A stretch of 64,000 nucleotides of DNA from Thiothrix eikelboomii (GTDB taxonomy: Bacteria > Pseudomonadota > Gammaproteobacteria > Thiotrichales > Thiotrichaceae). Below the pieces are notes generated by a model, which saw only the letters and a program-made list of their open reading frames with translations, searched no databases and was not told where the DNA came from. The number at the start of each line of letters is the position of its first letter. The stretch's first letter is position 1. The DNA is taken from positions 186,001 through 250,000 of the forward strand of contig NZ_FUYB01000004.1 of the NCBI RefSeq assembly GCF_900167255.1, given 5' to 3'. Shown one piece after another: positions 1 through 8,616 of the stretch. The position numbers and the translations under genes were made by a program.

Positions 1-503
1 TCCCGCAGGCGATTGCTGCTTATGAGCAAGTACTCGCGCAAAATGCACAACATGCCGATGCACGCTATAATCGAGATTTACTGAAAAAACAATTAGAGGA
101 TCAGCAACAGCAGCAAGGTTCACAAAACCAGCAGCAAAATCAAGATCAGCAAAACCCATCGAATCAGCAACAGCAAGCAGGTCAAGCTCAGCAGAATCAA
201 CCCAATCAACCGCAGCAAGACCCACAGCAGGCTCAAGCCCAGCAAGAGCAAGCCGCACAGGAACAAGAGCAAGCTAAGCAGGCTGAGCAAAACCAACAGC
301 AGGAAGCAGAACAATCAGATGCTAAATCAGAACCAGCCCAAGCAGAGGCTGCTGCCCCAATCGACCCCAAAGCAGCAGAACAACAACAAGCCACAGAGCA
401 GTGGCTACGCCGGATCCCCGATGACCCAGCAGGTTTGTGGCGGCGTAAGTTTCAATATCAATATCAACAGCGCGCCCATCCTAGCCAAGGAGATGCTTGG
501 TAA
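1..503 (+). CDS. VWA/TPR protein of the Bat operon, C-terminal part (partial)
   Basis: The gene enters from the left edge, read from base 3, and ends at TAA 501-503. The visible 166 residues start with a TPR-like helix (AYEQVLAQNAQHADARYNRD), run through about 90 residues of Gln/Ala/Asn/Glu-rich low complexity, and finish with WLRRIPDDPAGLWRRKFQYQ. That ending is typical of the VWA-TPR membrane proteins (BatB/BatC fusions) of the Bacteroides aerotolerance-type operon. Its stop overlaps the start of the following batD-like gene (TAATG), which fits one operon. The VWA domain and membrane segments must lie outside the window. Family role: envelope or metal-stress function, poorly defined. Confidence 0.8.
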   Translation, partial: PQAIAAYEQVLAQNAQHADARYNRDLLKKQLEDQQQQQGSQNQQQNQDQQNPSNQQQQAGQAQQNQPNQPQQDPQQAQAQQEQAAQEQEQAKQAEQNQQQEAEQSDAKSEPAQAEAAAPIDPKAAEQQQATEQWLRRIPDDPAGLWRRKFQYQYQQRAHPSQGDAW

Positions 504-2230
504 TGACTGTGTTTAGGTTCATCGCGCTGGTTTGCTTTTGTTTGAGTTTTAGCTGCAAAGTATGGGCGGCGGGTGTGCAAGTCCAAGTCAATCCGGCAAC
601 AGTATCGGTGGGGGATGATTTCACCTTAACCTTTTCAGCCGATCAAGCACTGGCGATTACGCCTGATTTTAGCCCGTTGGATCAAGACTTTCAGGTGACA
701 GGGAGTTCAACGAGCACTAACCTGCAATATATCAATGGGCAAATGGCGCAGCAAACCGCTTGGAGAATTAGCCTATTCGCCAAGCAAGCGGGCAACTTAC
801 AAATTCCTAAGATTCATTTCGGCCAACTCAGCAGTGAGCCAACGACTATTCAAGTGGTCGAGGGGGCGGTTGATTTGAATGGTAAACCTAATACCGATAT
901 CCTCGTTGAGCTGAGCGCTGATCCGCCTCAGCCTTATGTGCAGCAGCAAGTCATTGTCACCCAACGCTTATTGCATGTGGTCCCGTTATTACCGACCCGT
1001 GCTAGCATGTCGCATCCTGAGTTAGAAAAAGGCAAAGGTCTGATTCAGCAATTGGGGAATACCAAAAGTGGGGTGGTCAATCGCAATGGGGTGCGCTATC
1101 AAATGATTGAGCGCCGTTATGCCGTATTTCCCCAAGTCAGTGGGGAGCTGACCCTAGGGCGGACGGTATTTCAAGGTGCTTTAGATGATCGTCGGTCGCG
1201 GCAGCTCGATCCTTTTGGTATCAGTGGTCAGCAAGTCCGCCGCTTTTCGGCACCTTTAGTGATTACTGTGCAGCCACAGCCACAGATCAAATCGACTTGG
1301 CTACCCGCCAATAGCCTGACGCTGAACGCACATTGGGAGCCAGCCAATAAAACTTTAAAAGCAGGTGAGCCAGTCACTTTGACGATTGCGATGATCGCAG
1401 AGGGTTTAATGGCGGAACAATTGCCTGCCCTCGATATTAAGCCCCCAATGGGGATTAAAGGCTATGCCAATCAGCCAGAGTTTCGCAATGACCTCGGTGG
1501 GAACAGTGTGATTGGGATGCGTGAAGAAAAATGGGTCTTGATGGGGACTGCAGATGGAAATTATGTCTTGCCAGAGATTAGCGTCGATTGGTGGGACCTG
1601 AAAGCTAAAAAAATGCAGACAGCCCGGATTGAACCTACCGCTTTAATAGTGACCGGCGTAGGGCAGAGCCAACCCTCGACTGACCCCAATTCCGCTGCTA
1701 AAGCCAATCCTGAGCCGGGGGCTGCCAATAGTTTATTGACCCCTAGCGAAGAGCGCATGCCTTCTAGTCAAGCCCCCAACACGGGTAGGCTAACTAAGCT
1801 TTGGCTCTTAGCCATTTTAGCGGCTTTGGTCTTAATCAGCTTAGCAGGGCTGGGCATTCGGTTGCTTAAGCGAAAGTCCAAGGACAGGGAGGCAAGTCGT
1901 TTTGCCAGCCACAGTATTGCGCCCTTACAGGCATTGAAGCAGGCCTGTCAAAGCAATGATGCCCATGCTGCTTTTCAAGCGTTACAGGCTTGGATTCGGG
2001 AGGATTTACATTTATCACCGGCGACTATTGCTACTTTAAGAACCCACGCCGACTTACCCTTAAAACAAGCTTTGGATGATCTCAGCACGGTGCTGTATGC
2101 GTCCACTACCCATGTTTGGGAGGGGCAAGAGCTGTGGCAGGCGGTGCAGAATTATCAGCCGCAGCCATTGACGGATTCAAGCTCAAGTTCACAACAAGGA
2201 TTAGGCTTGGCTGAGCTTTATCCTAGCTAG
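503..2230 (+). CDS. batD: BatD-like membrane protein
   Basis: Protein of 575 residues with an N-terminal signal peptide (hydrophobic residues about 5-22, cleaved near VWAAG), a long periplasmic beta-rich part typical of BatD (oxygen tolerance) proteins, one membrane segment near residues 432-455 followed by a basic RLLKRKSK stretch, and a cytoplasmic helical tail. I use ATG 503, which overlaps the previous stop and has AGGAG ten bases upstream. A TTG at 497 is possible but lies too close to that site. BatD works with the VWA proteins encoded upstream; its biochemical role is not established. The following 290 bases to the next gene hold nothing I recognise. Confidence 0.85.
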   Translation: MTVFRFIALVCFCLSFSCKVWAAGVQVQVNPATVSVGDDFTLTFSADQALAITPDFSPLDQDFQVTGSSTSTNLQYINGQMAQQTAWRISLFAKQAGNLQIPKIHFGQLSSEPTTIQVVEGAVDLNGKPNTDILVELSADPPQPYVQQQVIVTQRLLHVVPLLPTRASMSHPELEKGKGLIQQLGNTKSGVVNRNGVRYQMIERRYAVFPQVSGELTLGRTVFQGALDDRRSRQLDPFGISGQQVRRFSAPLVITVQPQPQIKSTWLPANSLTLNAHWEPANKTLKAGEPVTLTIAMIAEGLMAEQLPALDIKPPMGIKGYANQPEFRNDLGGNSVIGMREEKWVLMGTADGNYVLPEISVDWWDLKAKKMQTARIEPTALIVTGVGQSQPSTDPNSAAKANPEPGAANSLLTPSEERMPSSQAPNTGRLTKLWLLAILAALVLISLAGLGIRLLKRKSKDREASRFASHSIAPLQALKQACQSNDAHAAFQALQAWIREDLHLSPATIATLRTHADLPLKQALDDLSTVLYASTTHVWEGQELWQAVQNYQPQPLTDSSSSSQQGLGLAELYPS

Positions 2231-2522
2231 GGCTAGTGGGGCGAAATACACATCGAGTAAAGAGCAAGTCAAACCAATACTGGCCAATTCCAGACTGGCT
2301 TCAGCCCCAAAAAAGCTAAACAGCTCCCAACGATGCTGAGCATTACGAGGAAACACCTCTCCAAGAGTATTTCTAGCTAGGTTAGTCTGTTAATGACTGT
2401 TTGGCAAAAATGTCTAATAACAGTTAATAGATCAATTGGCTTTTTTTTATAATTTCGGCAAACTGTAAAGTCAGGTTTTTTCTACAATAATAAATATCAA
2501 ATATGCTAAGGAGTTTAGGCTT

Positions 2523-3410
2523 ATGACTTTATCACTTTCTTCTGTTAAATATGTGGGTCCTGCGATGCAAACCCGTTTGGAGTCCAATGGGGTGGCGACG
2601 GTTGAGCAACTGGCTGGAATGTCTGAACAAGCGTTGGCGGATATTCCGGGGATTGGAACAAGCACCGCACGCGGTATTTTAGACAGCGCCAAGGCTTTAA
2701 TTGCACCAGCTGAGCCACCGACAGAGCAGGCAATTGAGCCAGCTGCAGAGCAGACGGTTGAAGAGCCTGCTACTGAACCGCTGGAGGGTGCACCCGCTGT
2801 TACACCGACTGCCACCGATACACCGGAGCTGACAGACACAGCTGAACAGCCAACGCCAGTCGCTGCACCAGAGGCTAAGACAGATAAAACCGCTGAACCG
2901 AAAGCCTCGGCTGCCAAACGCCCTAGCCGTGCTAAAACCGCTGCTAAGCAGCCTACTGAGACTAAAGCTAAGGTGGCGAAAGCAGCGCAGTCGACAGAAG
3001 CTAAAGCCAAGGAAACGGCTTCTAAGCGAGTCAGAGCTAAGGCTAAGCCGATCACTGTTTCCGAGCCTGAGACTGCCTCTGCCCCTGAGGTTGCTGTTGC
3101 ACCTGAGCCAGCAGTGAAGAATGAATCCACTCAGCCGCCAGAGCAGGAGCAGGTAGTGAAAGCCAAAGCCAGCTCTAAAAAACAAACTAAGGCTACTAAA
3201 CAAGAACTCAGTGCTGAAAAACAATTAAAAAAAGCGAAAAAGGTTGTAGAGCAAGAACGTAAAAAAGAACAGAAGGCTTTAAAGAAAATTGCTAAGCAAG
3301 AGCAGCAAGATAAAAAAGCCGCTGATAAGGCCGCGAAGAAAATTGTAAAAAGAGCTAAAAAAGCGGCGAAAGCAGCGGCTAAAAAAATCCTAAAAAAGGC
3401 AGGCTGCTAA
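2523..3410 (+). CDS. Helix-hairpin-helix protein with histone H1-like basic tail
   Basis: Protein of 295 residues preceded by AAGGAG seven bases before ATG. Residues about 8-60 form a helix-hairpin-helix unit of the kind that binds DNA backbone (VGPAMQTRLESNGVATVEQL, then IPGIGTSTARGILDSAK). Residues about 60-130 are Pro/Glu/Thr/Ala-rich and acidic. Residues about 130-295 are extremely rich in Lys and Ala (repeats such as AKKAAKAAAKK), like histone H1 or the AlgP/H1-like proteins of gammaproteobacteria. What is seen is a specific fold plus a disordered cationic tail. A nucleoid-binding or nucleic-acid-compacting role is inferred. No signal peptide. The opposite-strand open frames over it are compositional artefacts. 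Confidence 0.75.
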   Translation: MTLSLSSVKYVGPAMQTRLESNGVATVEQLAGMSEQALADIPGIGTSTARGILDSAKALIAPAEPPTEQAIEPAAEQTVEEPATEPLEGAPAVTPTATDTPELTDTAEQPTPVAAPEAKTDKTAEPKASAAKRPSRAKTAAKQPTETKAKVAKAAQSTEAKAKETASKRVRAKAKPITVSEPETASAPEVAVAPEPAVKNESTQPPEQEQVVKAKASSKKQTKATKQELSAEKQLKKAKKVVEQERKKEQKALKKIAKQEQQDKKAADKAAKKIVKRAKKAAKAAAKKILKKAGC

Positions 3411-3462
3411 CCAAGGAGCATTAAGTTTTAAATCCTAGGCGCGGCTTGCCTAAGTTTTCCCA

Positions 3463-3495
3463 ACCCTTACCCCTGCAAAGGGGTAGGGGGTAAGA
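3463..3495. repeat. REP-like palindromic element
   Basis: A stem TACCCCT/AGGGGTA (3468-3474 with 3479-3485, loop GCAA) sits in the C-rich-then-G-rich pattern 'CCCAACCCTTACCCCTGC' followed by GGGGTAAG. The same style (CCCCATCC...CCTTCCC...AAGG...GGG) recurs at 36514-36566 and 38178-38279, so it looks like a dispersed extragenic repeat family. It may act as a terminator behind the preceding gene. Confidence 0.5.
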
Positions 3496-3520
3496 AAGTC
3501 ATGGGTTTAGTGAGTGGGTT

Positions 3521-3556
3521 TGATCTGGCTTCCAAAAAACCGGATACCTTAAGATG
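3521..3556 (+). repeat. IS3-type end sequence, copy 1 of a direct repeat
   Basis: The 36 bases starting TGATCTGGCTTCCAAAA match 4845-4879 in the same orientation, with about five differences and one gap. At the second site this motif is the tail of an IS3-family transposase remnant, so this copy is read as the solo end of a decayed element. The two copies bracket the DmdA-like gene. Confidence 0.6.
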
Positions 3557-3702
3557 TGATCTACCCCATCAAAAATGGACACATCAAGAAGCGAGTTTCT
3601 GGTAAAAAGCGGTCCCAATGACTACCGGACTTTGGTGACCTTTGGCAGAGTATTATTAATGTTTAAAACGCTCCCCGTCACTCCCACCACTTAGGAGACA
3701 AC

Positions 3703-4806
3703 ATGTTTGGTATTTTCCCCTCAGCGCGGCTCAAACCTTCGCCCTATTACCAAGCGACAGTGACCGCAGGCGTAACCTCGTTCACGGTCTACAACAATAT
3801 GCTGATGCCCACGGGTTATGGCAATCCCGAACCTGAGTACTGGCGTATTATCAATGGTGTCAGCCAGTGGGATGTTGCCTGTGAACGCCAAGTGCAGTTG
3901 CGGGGGCCAGATGCTAGCAAGTTGGCACAAATCCTCAGTCCGCGTGATCTCTCCATCTGTAAAGTGGGTCAAGGTAAGTACATCCCGATGTGTAACCACG
4001 ACGGTGTGCTCATCAACGACCCCATTCTGCTGAAGCTCGATGAAGAGCGTTACTGGTTCTCGATTGCCGACAGTAATATCTGGTTTTGGGCAGCCGCGAT
4101 TGCAGCCGAGCGTGGTCTGAAGGTTGAAGTCAGTCACCCCGATGTATCACCACTGGCGATTCAAGGCCCCAAAGCCGAGGCCGTGGCAGTGGCCTTGTTC
4201 GGCGACTGGGTGAAAGACCTCAAATATTTTTGGTTCAAAGAAACCACACTGCACGGTATTCCGATGGTGGTAGCCCGTTCAGGCTGGTCTAAACAAGGTG
4301 GTTTCGAGCTATACCTCATGGATAGCGCCCGAGGTACTGAGCTGTGGAATATCGTCAACGAAGCGGGTAAACCGTGGGACATTGGCCCGGGCAACCCCAA
4401 CCTGCACGAACGGGTCGAAAGTGGGCTGCTCTCCTATGGCGGCGACACCGACCAACACACGAACCCCTACGAGGTACGGCTGGGTAAATACATTGATTTA
4501 CAGGTAGCCGATGACGTGATTGGCATCCAAGCCCTGCGCCGCATCCACGCCGAAGGCCCCAAACGTCACCAGCTAGGTATCAAATTTGAGGGTGATCAGC
4601 CCAATCCATTTGGTTTTGCTTGGGAACCTGTGTTCCAACACGGTATTAAGGTCGGCGATCTGACCAACGCGGTCTGGTCGTACCGTCTTCAATGTAATAT
4701 CGGTTTCACCTTGATTTCAACCCGCGCCCAACCCGGCGATACCGTAGAAGTACAACGCGCCAGCAGCTGGGTACGTGGTACATTGTGCGAACTGCCTTTT
4801 CTATGA
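3703..4806 (+). CDS. DmdA-like aminomethyltransferase-family protein (DMSP demethylase-like)
   Basis: Protein of 367 residues in the GcvT/DmdA tetrahydrofolate-dependent family. Its pattern matches dimethylsulfoniopropionate demethylases as I recall them: YNNMLMP near residue 30, WDVACERQVQLRGPDA near 58-73, LSPRDLS, VSPLAIQGPKAEA, ARSGWSKQGGFELYL and ESGLLSYGGD. DmdA transfers a methyl group from DMSP to THF. Substrate is not provable here, and an aminomethyltransferase for another methyl donor is the alternative. Length is family-typical; RBS TTAGGAGA precedes ATG. It stands alone between two IS3-like ends (3521-3556 and 4845-5158) and is richer in G+C than its flanks (38 of 60 at 4381-4440, 28 of 60 at 5701-5760), which suggests transfer. 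Confidence 0.75.
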   Translation: MFGIFPSARLKPSPYYQATVTAGVTSFTVYNNMLMPTGYGNPEPEYWRIINGVSQWDVACERQVQLRGPDASKLAQILSPRDLSICKVGQGKYIPMCNHDGVLINDPILLKLDEERYWFSIADSNIWFWAAAIAAERGLKVEVSHPDVSPLAIQGPKAEAVAVALFGDWVKDLKYFWFKETTLHGIPMVVARSGWSKQGGFELYLMDSARGTELWNIVNEAGKPWDIGPGNPNLHERVESGLLSYGGDTDQHTNPYEVRLGKYIDLQVADDVIGIQALRRIHAEGPKRHQLGIKFEGDQPNPFGFAWEPVFQHGIKVGDLTNAVWSYRLQCNIGFTLISTRAQPGDTVEVQRASSWVRGTLCELPFL

Positions 4807-4844
4807 ACGCAGCATGATGCAGATAGAAGCCCAATAGCCTGTTC

Positions 4845-5158
4845 TGATCTGGCTTCCAAAAGCCGGACACCTCAAGATGCAAGTGTTTGAGCCTCAAAGT
4901 CCACCGGACTGAGATAGCCGAGTGTATTATGCAGGCGATGACGGTTGTAGTGTGTTTCGATCTATTCAAACACCGTGTATCACATATTTTCGCGAGTGTC
5001 GAAGCGTTCACTGTGTAGGGCTTTCACCTTGGTCAGAATGCATGATGACGCTTTTGGGTCGTTTGCGTTTGAAAACCGCCATTTGCAGGGCATCACACAC
5101 CCAGTCGGCGGTCATCCGTTCGGGCATTGCCTAACCAATAACCTGACGGGAGAACAAA
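4845..5158 (-). pseudogene. IS3-family transposase (OrfB) remnant
   Basis: Reading the minus strand gives LFSRQVIG, a stop, then [20 protein letters not shown] and SVIMHSDQG (the second catalytic Asp region of DDE transposases). After a deletion of the middle it resumes with VFE, a stop, then IETHYNRHRLHNTLGYLSP and VDFEAQTLAS, the standard IS3 C-terminus. Two in-frame stops and the internal loss show it is dead. The end sequence TGATCTGGCTTCC at 4845 is repeated at 3521. Only about 100 codons of the usual 280 remain. Confidence 0.85.
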
Positions 5159-5164
5159 TGATGG

Positions 5165-6757
5165 TTAGGGTTGACAAGTTTGCTGCCTAAATTCAACGCG
5201 GCGATCTACCGCATCACGGAGGTCGTCAGTCCCTGTTCCGATAATATTTTCATAAAAGCCTTTGCCTTCAGCCTGTGTCTGTGTCTTGACTGCGCCTTGT
5301 TTACTCACCATTAATTGTCGAATCCCGCTCGCACGGGAAGTCGATAGTTTTAAATTATAGGCGGCTGAACCACTATGACTGCTATGCCCTGCGATTAACA
5401 GGCAACGCTGGCTGTGTTTGAGATATTGTGCTAGTTCTTCGATCCATACTTGGTATTGACTACTCAGGAAATGACCTCCTGCAAATTGAGTCGAGTCGAC
5501 CGCAAACAAAATTTTAAAAGTTAGCATTGGGCTATGCTTAAAGCCGGATTGGATTAAATCGGCGAAAGCCCGCCGTGCTTCTGCGGTTCGATTCATGCGT
5601 AATAGCGTTAAGTAGCGTCCTGCTAAGCTACGTAAACTTTGAACCTCTTTAATGGCATTTGCGGCTTCATATAATTCTAAAGCCTGTGCATAGTGAGCAC
5701 TAGCATAAGCCTTCGCTGCATCCGCAAGAATGGCCTCTAACTTTAAGCGGCTTGGATAATGCGGTCGTTGCATTTCTTGGCGTAAATCAAAACCCTCTGC
5801 GTTTGGATTGAGCGGCTCGGGGTAGACGGGGCTATCTTTCGCTTCAGCGGTCAAGGTATAGGGCAAACCTTGGCTGAAGACTTTGTTATGAACATAGGCG
5901 ACTAAACGTCCTGTTTTCGCTTCACGTAGCCAAAGATTGAGGTCATACATCGCACCTTGACTATTCTTATCGACCGCCAGCGCACTGTGCACGAGGTAAT
6001 GGGCTTGTGGTAATAAGCTTTGAGAGATCAATGCTATTTTGATAGCTGCACCGCTGTGTGTTTGCAACTGAGCTTGTAGATCACCCATTAGGTTCAAATT
6101 TTCCTTGGAATTAGCGTCATAGATAGGCACTAACAGCAACTGGGCAGGCGCTAATTGGCTGTACCACGAGCGATCTTGCTTGGCGCGGTTCATGACTAGA
6201 CGACTCGCCTCCTGTAAAGCTTTCAACCAAGTTTGGGCGGGTAGCTGCTGGCTGATACTAGGTTTTAGCAGTGGTCGCTCAAGCTGAACCGCTGAGCTAA
6301 CTGTAGAGAGGATGCGTTTAGATTTAGGCTCTTGCATCCACATACTGAAGACTAGTTTTTCTCGGCCTTGTACAGTAGTCATCCGCATTGTGCTATGCAG
6401 CTCATAATTGACTGTAGCCTCCCCTTGGGTAGAGTGGGTAACGAGCTGTATACCTTTAAAAGCGGTGGCTTGTTGTTGTAAATAGGCTTGAATTTGTTGG
6501 CTAGGCTCTAAAATCTTGCGAGTTTTTTCTTGGTAAGTGGGTAACACCAAAATTCGGGTCGCAACCCAATCACTGCGCCAACTACGTTCCCGTTGTACGA
6601 GGGGCAATAAATGTTTAGCTGCTCGTTCAGTGGCTTTTTGTAGCGAGACGGGGCGTGTCAGTTCTAATAAGGTAGGCGCTTGAATAATGGTCGTGGTGCA
6701 AGCCGCTAATATAAAAAATGCCAGCAATAGAAGCATCATTTTTTTCTTAAATGACAT
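5165..6757 (-). CDS. OmpA-family lipoprotein with helical repeat region
   Basis: Protein of 530 residues from ATG 6757, preceded by AAGGTGAT. A longer frame to 6790 exists, but the inner start puts the lipoprotein signal correctly (KKK, hydrophobic run, LAAC with lipidated Cys20). Residues about 40-300 hold two similar halves, each containing an 'RSW...' segment followed by 'LLVLP/LLVPIY' strands, which suggests an internal duplication. Residues about 350-410 look TPR-like. Residues about 420-530 resemble an OmpA-like peptidoglycan-binding domain (IAGHSSHSGSAAYNLKLSTSRA and DRRVEF). Likely tethered to the outer membrane and bound to murein. It follows the proline-rich gene by 37 bases, probably one transcript. 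Confidence 0.7.
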   Translation of the reverse strand: MSFKKKMMLLLLAFFILAACTTTIIQAPTLLELTRPVSLQKATERAAKHLLPLVQRERSWRSDWVATRILVLPTYQEKTRKILEPSQQIQAYLQQQATAFKGIQLVTHSTQGEATVNYELHSTMRMTTVQGREKLVFSMWMQEPKSKRILSTVSSAVQLERPLLKPSISQQLPAQTWLKALQEASRLVMNRAKQDRSWYSQLAPAQLLLVPIYDANSKENLNLMGDLQAQLQTHSGAAIKIALISQSLLPQAHYLVHSALAVDKNSQGAMYDLNLWLREAKTGRLVAYVHNKVFSQGLPYTLTAEAKDSPVYPEPLNPNAEGFDLRQEMQRPHYPSRLKLEAILADAAKAYASAHYAQALELYEAANAIKEVQSLRSLAGRYLTLLRMNRTAEARRAFADLIQSGFKHSPMLTFKILFAVDSTQFAGGHFLSSQYQVWIEELAQYLKHSQRCLLIAGHSSHSGSAAYNLKLSTSRASGIRQLMVSKQGAVKTQTQAEGKGFYENIIGTGTDDLRDAVDRRVEFRQQTCQP

Positions 6758-6794
6758 GGAATCACCTTGATTGTGAGCCGTGCAATACAAGCCG

Positions 6795-7469
6795 CTATTG
6801 CAGGGGAATACCTAAAGATTGCTCAAGTAGTCGGTAATCTTCCTTATGTCTAGACTCAGTGGGTGCGGCTGCCTGTGGTTTAGCCAATTGATTGATTTTC
6901 GGTTCAATCCTTGGTTCAGGGCGCGAGCGCGGCATGGGTCTAGAAGAGGGAACTGATTGACTGACTGTTTGGGGGGATTTAACGGGTTTATGTTTCGGAC
7001 GTGGAGTACTAGCAGGACGGTTGCGATTATTCAGCTGATCTTTGGTATTAGCAGCGTTTATAGGCTTGGTGGCTGGCACAGCCTTTGGTTTTGAGTGAGG
7101 GCTTGGTTTAGGGCTAGGGCTTAAAGTGATGGATTTCAAAGGTGGCTGAGGTAAAGGCTCAGTCGATGGCTGAGTAGTTTCAGTGATCTTAGTAGTCTCT
7201 GGGATCTTAGTAATCTCAGTGATCTCAGGGGGGGTTAAAGGCGAATGCGGGAGTGGGCTGGTCGCTAGCTTCGGTGATGAGCTGGTAGGGGCTAAAGGTA
7301 ACCAAGGGGATTGCCCAGCTTTCAAACTAGAAGGCTGCAGTTGGCTGAGGAGCTGACCGGTTAAAAAGCCTGCCAGTAAGGCTACAGGGAGTAAGCCTAA
7401 TAGCCAAAATAGGATGGTTTGCCGCGTCAAACGCGGGGGAGGCTCACGTTTAATAATAAGCTTAGGCAT
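6795..7469 (-). CDS. Proline/serine-rich single-pass membrane protein
   Basis: Protein of 224 residues with a short basic cytoplasmic N-terminus, one membrane segment at about residues 20-42 (TILFWLLGLLPVALLAGFL), then about 150 residues dominated by Pro, Ser, Thr and Lys including a small 'EITKIPETTKITETT' repeat. The topology resembles TonB or TonB-like linker proteins, but I see no TonB C-terminal domain, so I do not assign it. It lies directly upstream of the OmpA-type lipoprotein gene on the same strand; a shared envelope function is inferred from that arrangement only. Confidence 0.55.
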   Translation of the reverse strand: MPKLIIKREPPPRLTRQTILFWLLGLLPVALLAGFLTGQLLSQLQPSSLKAGQSPWLPLAPTSSSPKLATSPLPHSPLTPPEITEITKIPETTKITETTQPSTEPLPQPPLKSITLSPSPKPSPHSKPKAVPATKPINAANTKDQLNNRNRPASTPRPKHKPVKSPQTVSQSVPSSRPMPRSRPEPRIEPKINQLAKPQAAAPTESRHKEDYRLLEQSLGIPLQ

Positions 7470-7576
7470 GCTGATCTGAAGGTGCTAGCGACCACAATCA
7501 CTTACAGTAACCTTAAGCTTATTTAGATACAGGCGCTAAGCAGATAGACTCAAGATTTAAAGCGCTAATCGGGTCG

Positions 7577-8539
7577 TTAGTTCACTCGGTTGATCAGGTG
7601 ATTGGCTTGAAAGCTGCGAATAATATCAGCGAGCTGATCAATTAAGGTTTGGCGAGCAGGGCGACTGGCCCAAGCAATATGTGGGGTAATCAGCAAATTG
7701 GGCAAGGTGGTTTGTAATAATGGATTAGCTTCTGTGGGCGGTTCTAGGCTTAACACATCGAGAGCTGCACCCGCGATTTGGCCCGTTTGTAGCGCTGCTA
7801 ATAAATCAGCTTCACAAATTAATCCTCCCCGTGCGGTATTCAGCAGAAAGGCGGTGGGCTTCATTTGCTGTAAGCGTTCGGCATTGATGAAGGCTTGAGT
7901 CTGCTCGGTCAGTGGGCAATGTAGGCTGATAAAATCGGCTCTAGTCAAGAGTTCGTTCAGGCTAACGCGCCCGGGGCGCACTTGAGGTGCATCCAAGCGT
8001 TCAGCCACTAAGATTTGCATACCAACGGCTGCCGCCAATTCGGCGGTTGCTTGGCCTAAGTTGCCATAACCAATAATACCGAGCGTCTTGCCTGCCACCT
8101 CAGTAATCGGATAATCCAATAAACAGAAATGCTGACTGTGTTGCCAAGCTTGGTTCTGTACCGCCTGATGATAGGCAGGCAGTTGACGGGCTAGAGCAAA
8201 AATTAAACTTAAGCAATGTTCTGCCACTGAGCGATTGGCATAATGACGGACGTTGCAAACGGGAATACCTAACTGCTTAGCAGTATGCAGATCAATATTA
8301 TTCGTACCTGTCGCGGCGACACAAATGAGTTTAAGTTGATCTTTCAATGCTATGAGAGTGTCAGCATTCAGTAAGACTTTATTGCTAATCACAATTTCAG
8401 CTTCACCAATATGCGCTAAAAGCTTGTCAGCTTGGGTGGCTGGCCATAAGTGTAACTGCCCGCAAGCTTGTCGCAGCCGCGTCAAATCGAGGTCATTATG
8501 GCTGGTACTGGCATAATCAAGAAAGGCCACTTGAGGCAT
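7577..8539 (-). CDS. D-isomer-specific 2-hydroxyacid dehydrogenase (hydroxypyruvate/glycerate type)
   Basis: Protein of 320 residues with AGGAG correctly placed before ATG 8539. The Rossmann nucleotide-binding motif is GIIGYGNLG near residue 150. The family signature LLNTARGGLICEADLL and the catalytic Arg/Glu/His arrangement (CVAATGTNNID, LEPPTEANPLL, LLITPHIAW) are present. Similarity in layout is closest to HprA-type glycerate dehydrogenases, which reduce hydroxypyruvate to D-glycerate with NAD(P)H. Because a serine-glyoxylate aminotransferase (which makes hydroxypyruvate) lies 1.4 kb away and the window has RuBisCO, a role in glycolate salvage is plausible. Other 2-ketoacids remain possible. 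Confidence 0.75.
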   Translation of the reverse strand: MPQVAFLDYASTSHNDLDLTRLRQACGQLHLWPATQADKLLAHIGEAEIVISNKVLLNADTLIALKDQLKLICVAATGTNNIDLHTAKQLGIPVCNVRHYANRSVAEHCLSLIFALARQLPAYHQAVQNQAWQHSQHFCLLDYPITEVAGKTLGIIGYGNLGQATAELAAAVGMQILVAERLDAPQVRPGRVSLNELLTRADFISLHCPLTEQTQAFINAERLQQMKPTAFLLNTARGGLICEADLLAALQTGQIAGAALDVLSLEPPTEANPLLQTTLPNLLITPHIAWASRPARQTLIDQLADIIRSFQANHLINRVN

Positions 8540-8616
8540 AAAAAGCTCCTAATGCATTAATAAGCTTCAACAGGCGATGCAGGCCTGCTTAAGTTTGTTT
8601 ATGATAGCGCCTTACA

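Noticed and set aside
2471-3224. Long open frames opposite the helix-hairpin-helix gene
   Set aside because: They are products of the Lys/Ala-biased codons on the coding strand, lack ribosome sites and have implausible composition.
4845-5158. Active IS3 element
   Set aside because: Two stop codons, a missing middle and no OrfA show that it cannot transpose.
7577-8539. Assignment as PdxB (erythronate-4-phosphate dehydrogenase) or SerA
   Set aside because: No C-terminal PdxB or ACT domain; length and motifs fit the glycerate dehydrogenase type.
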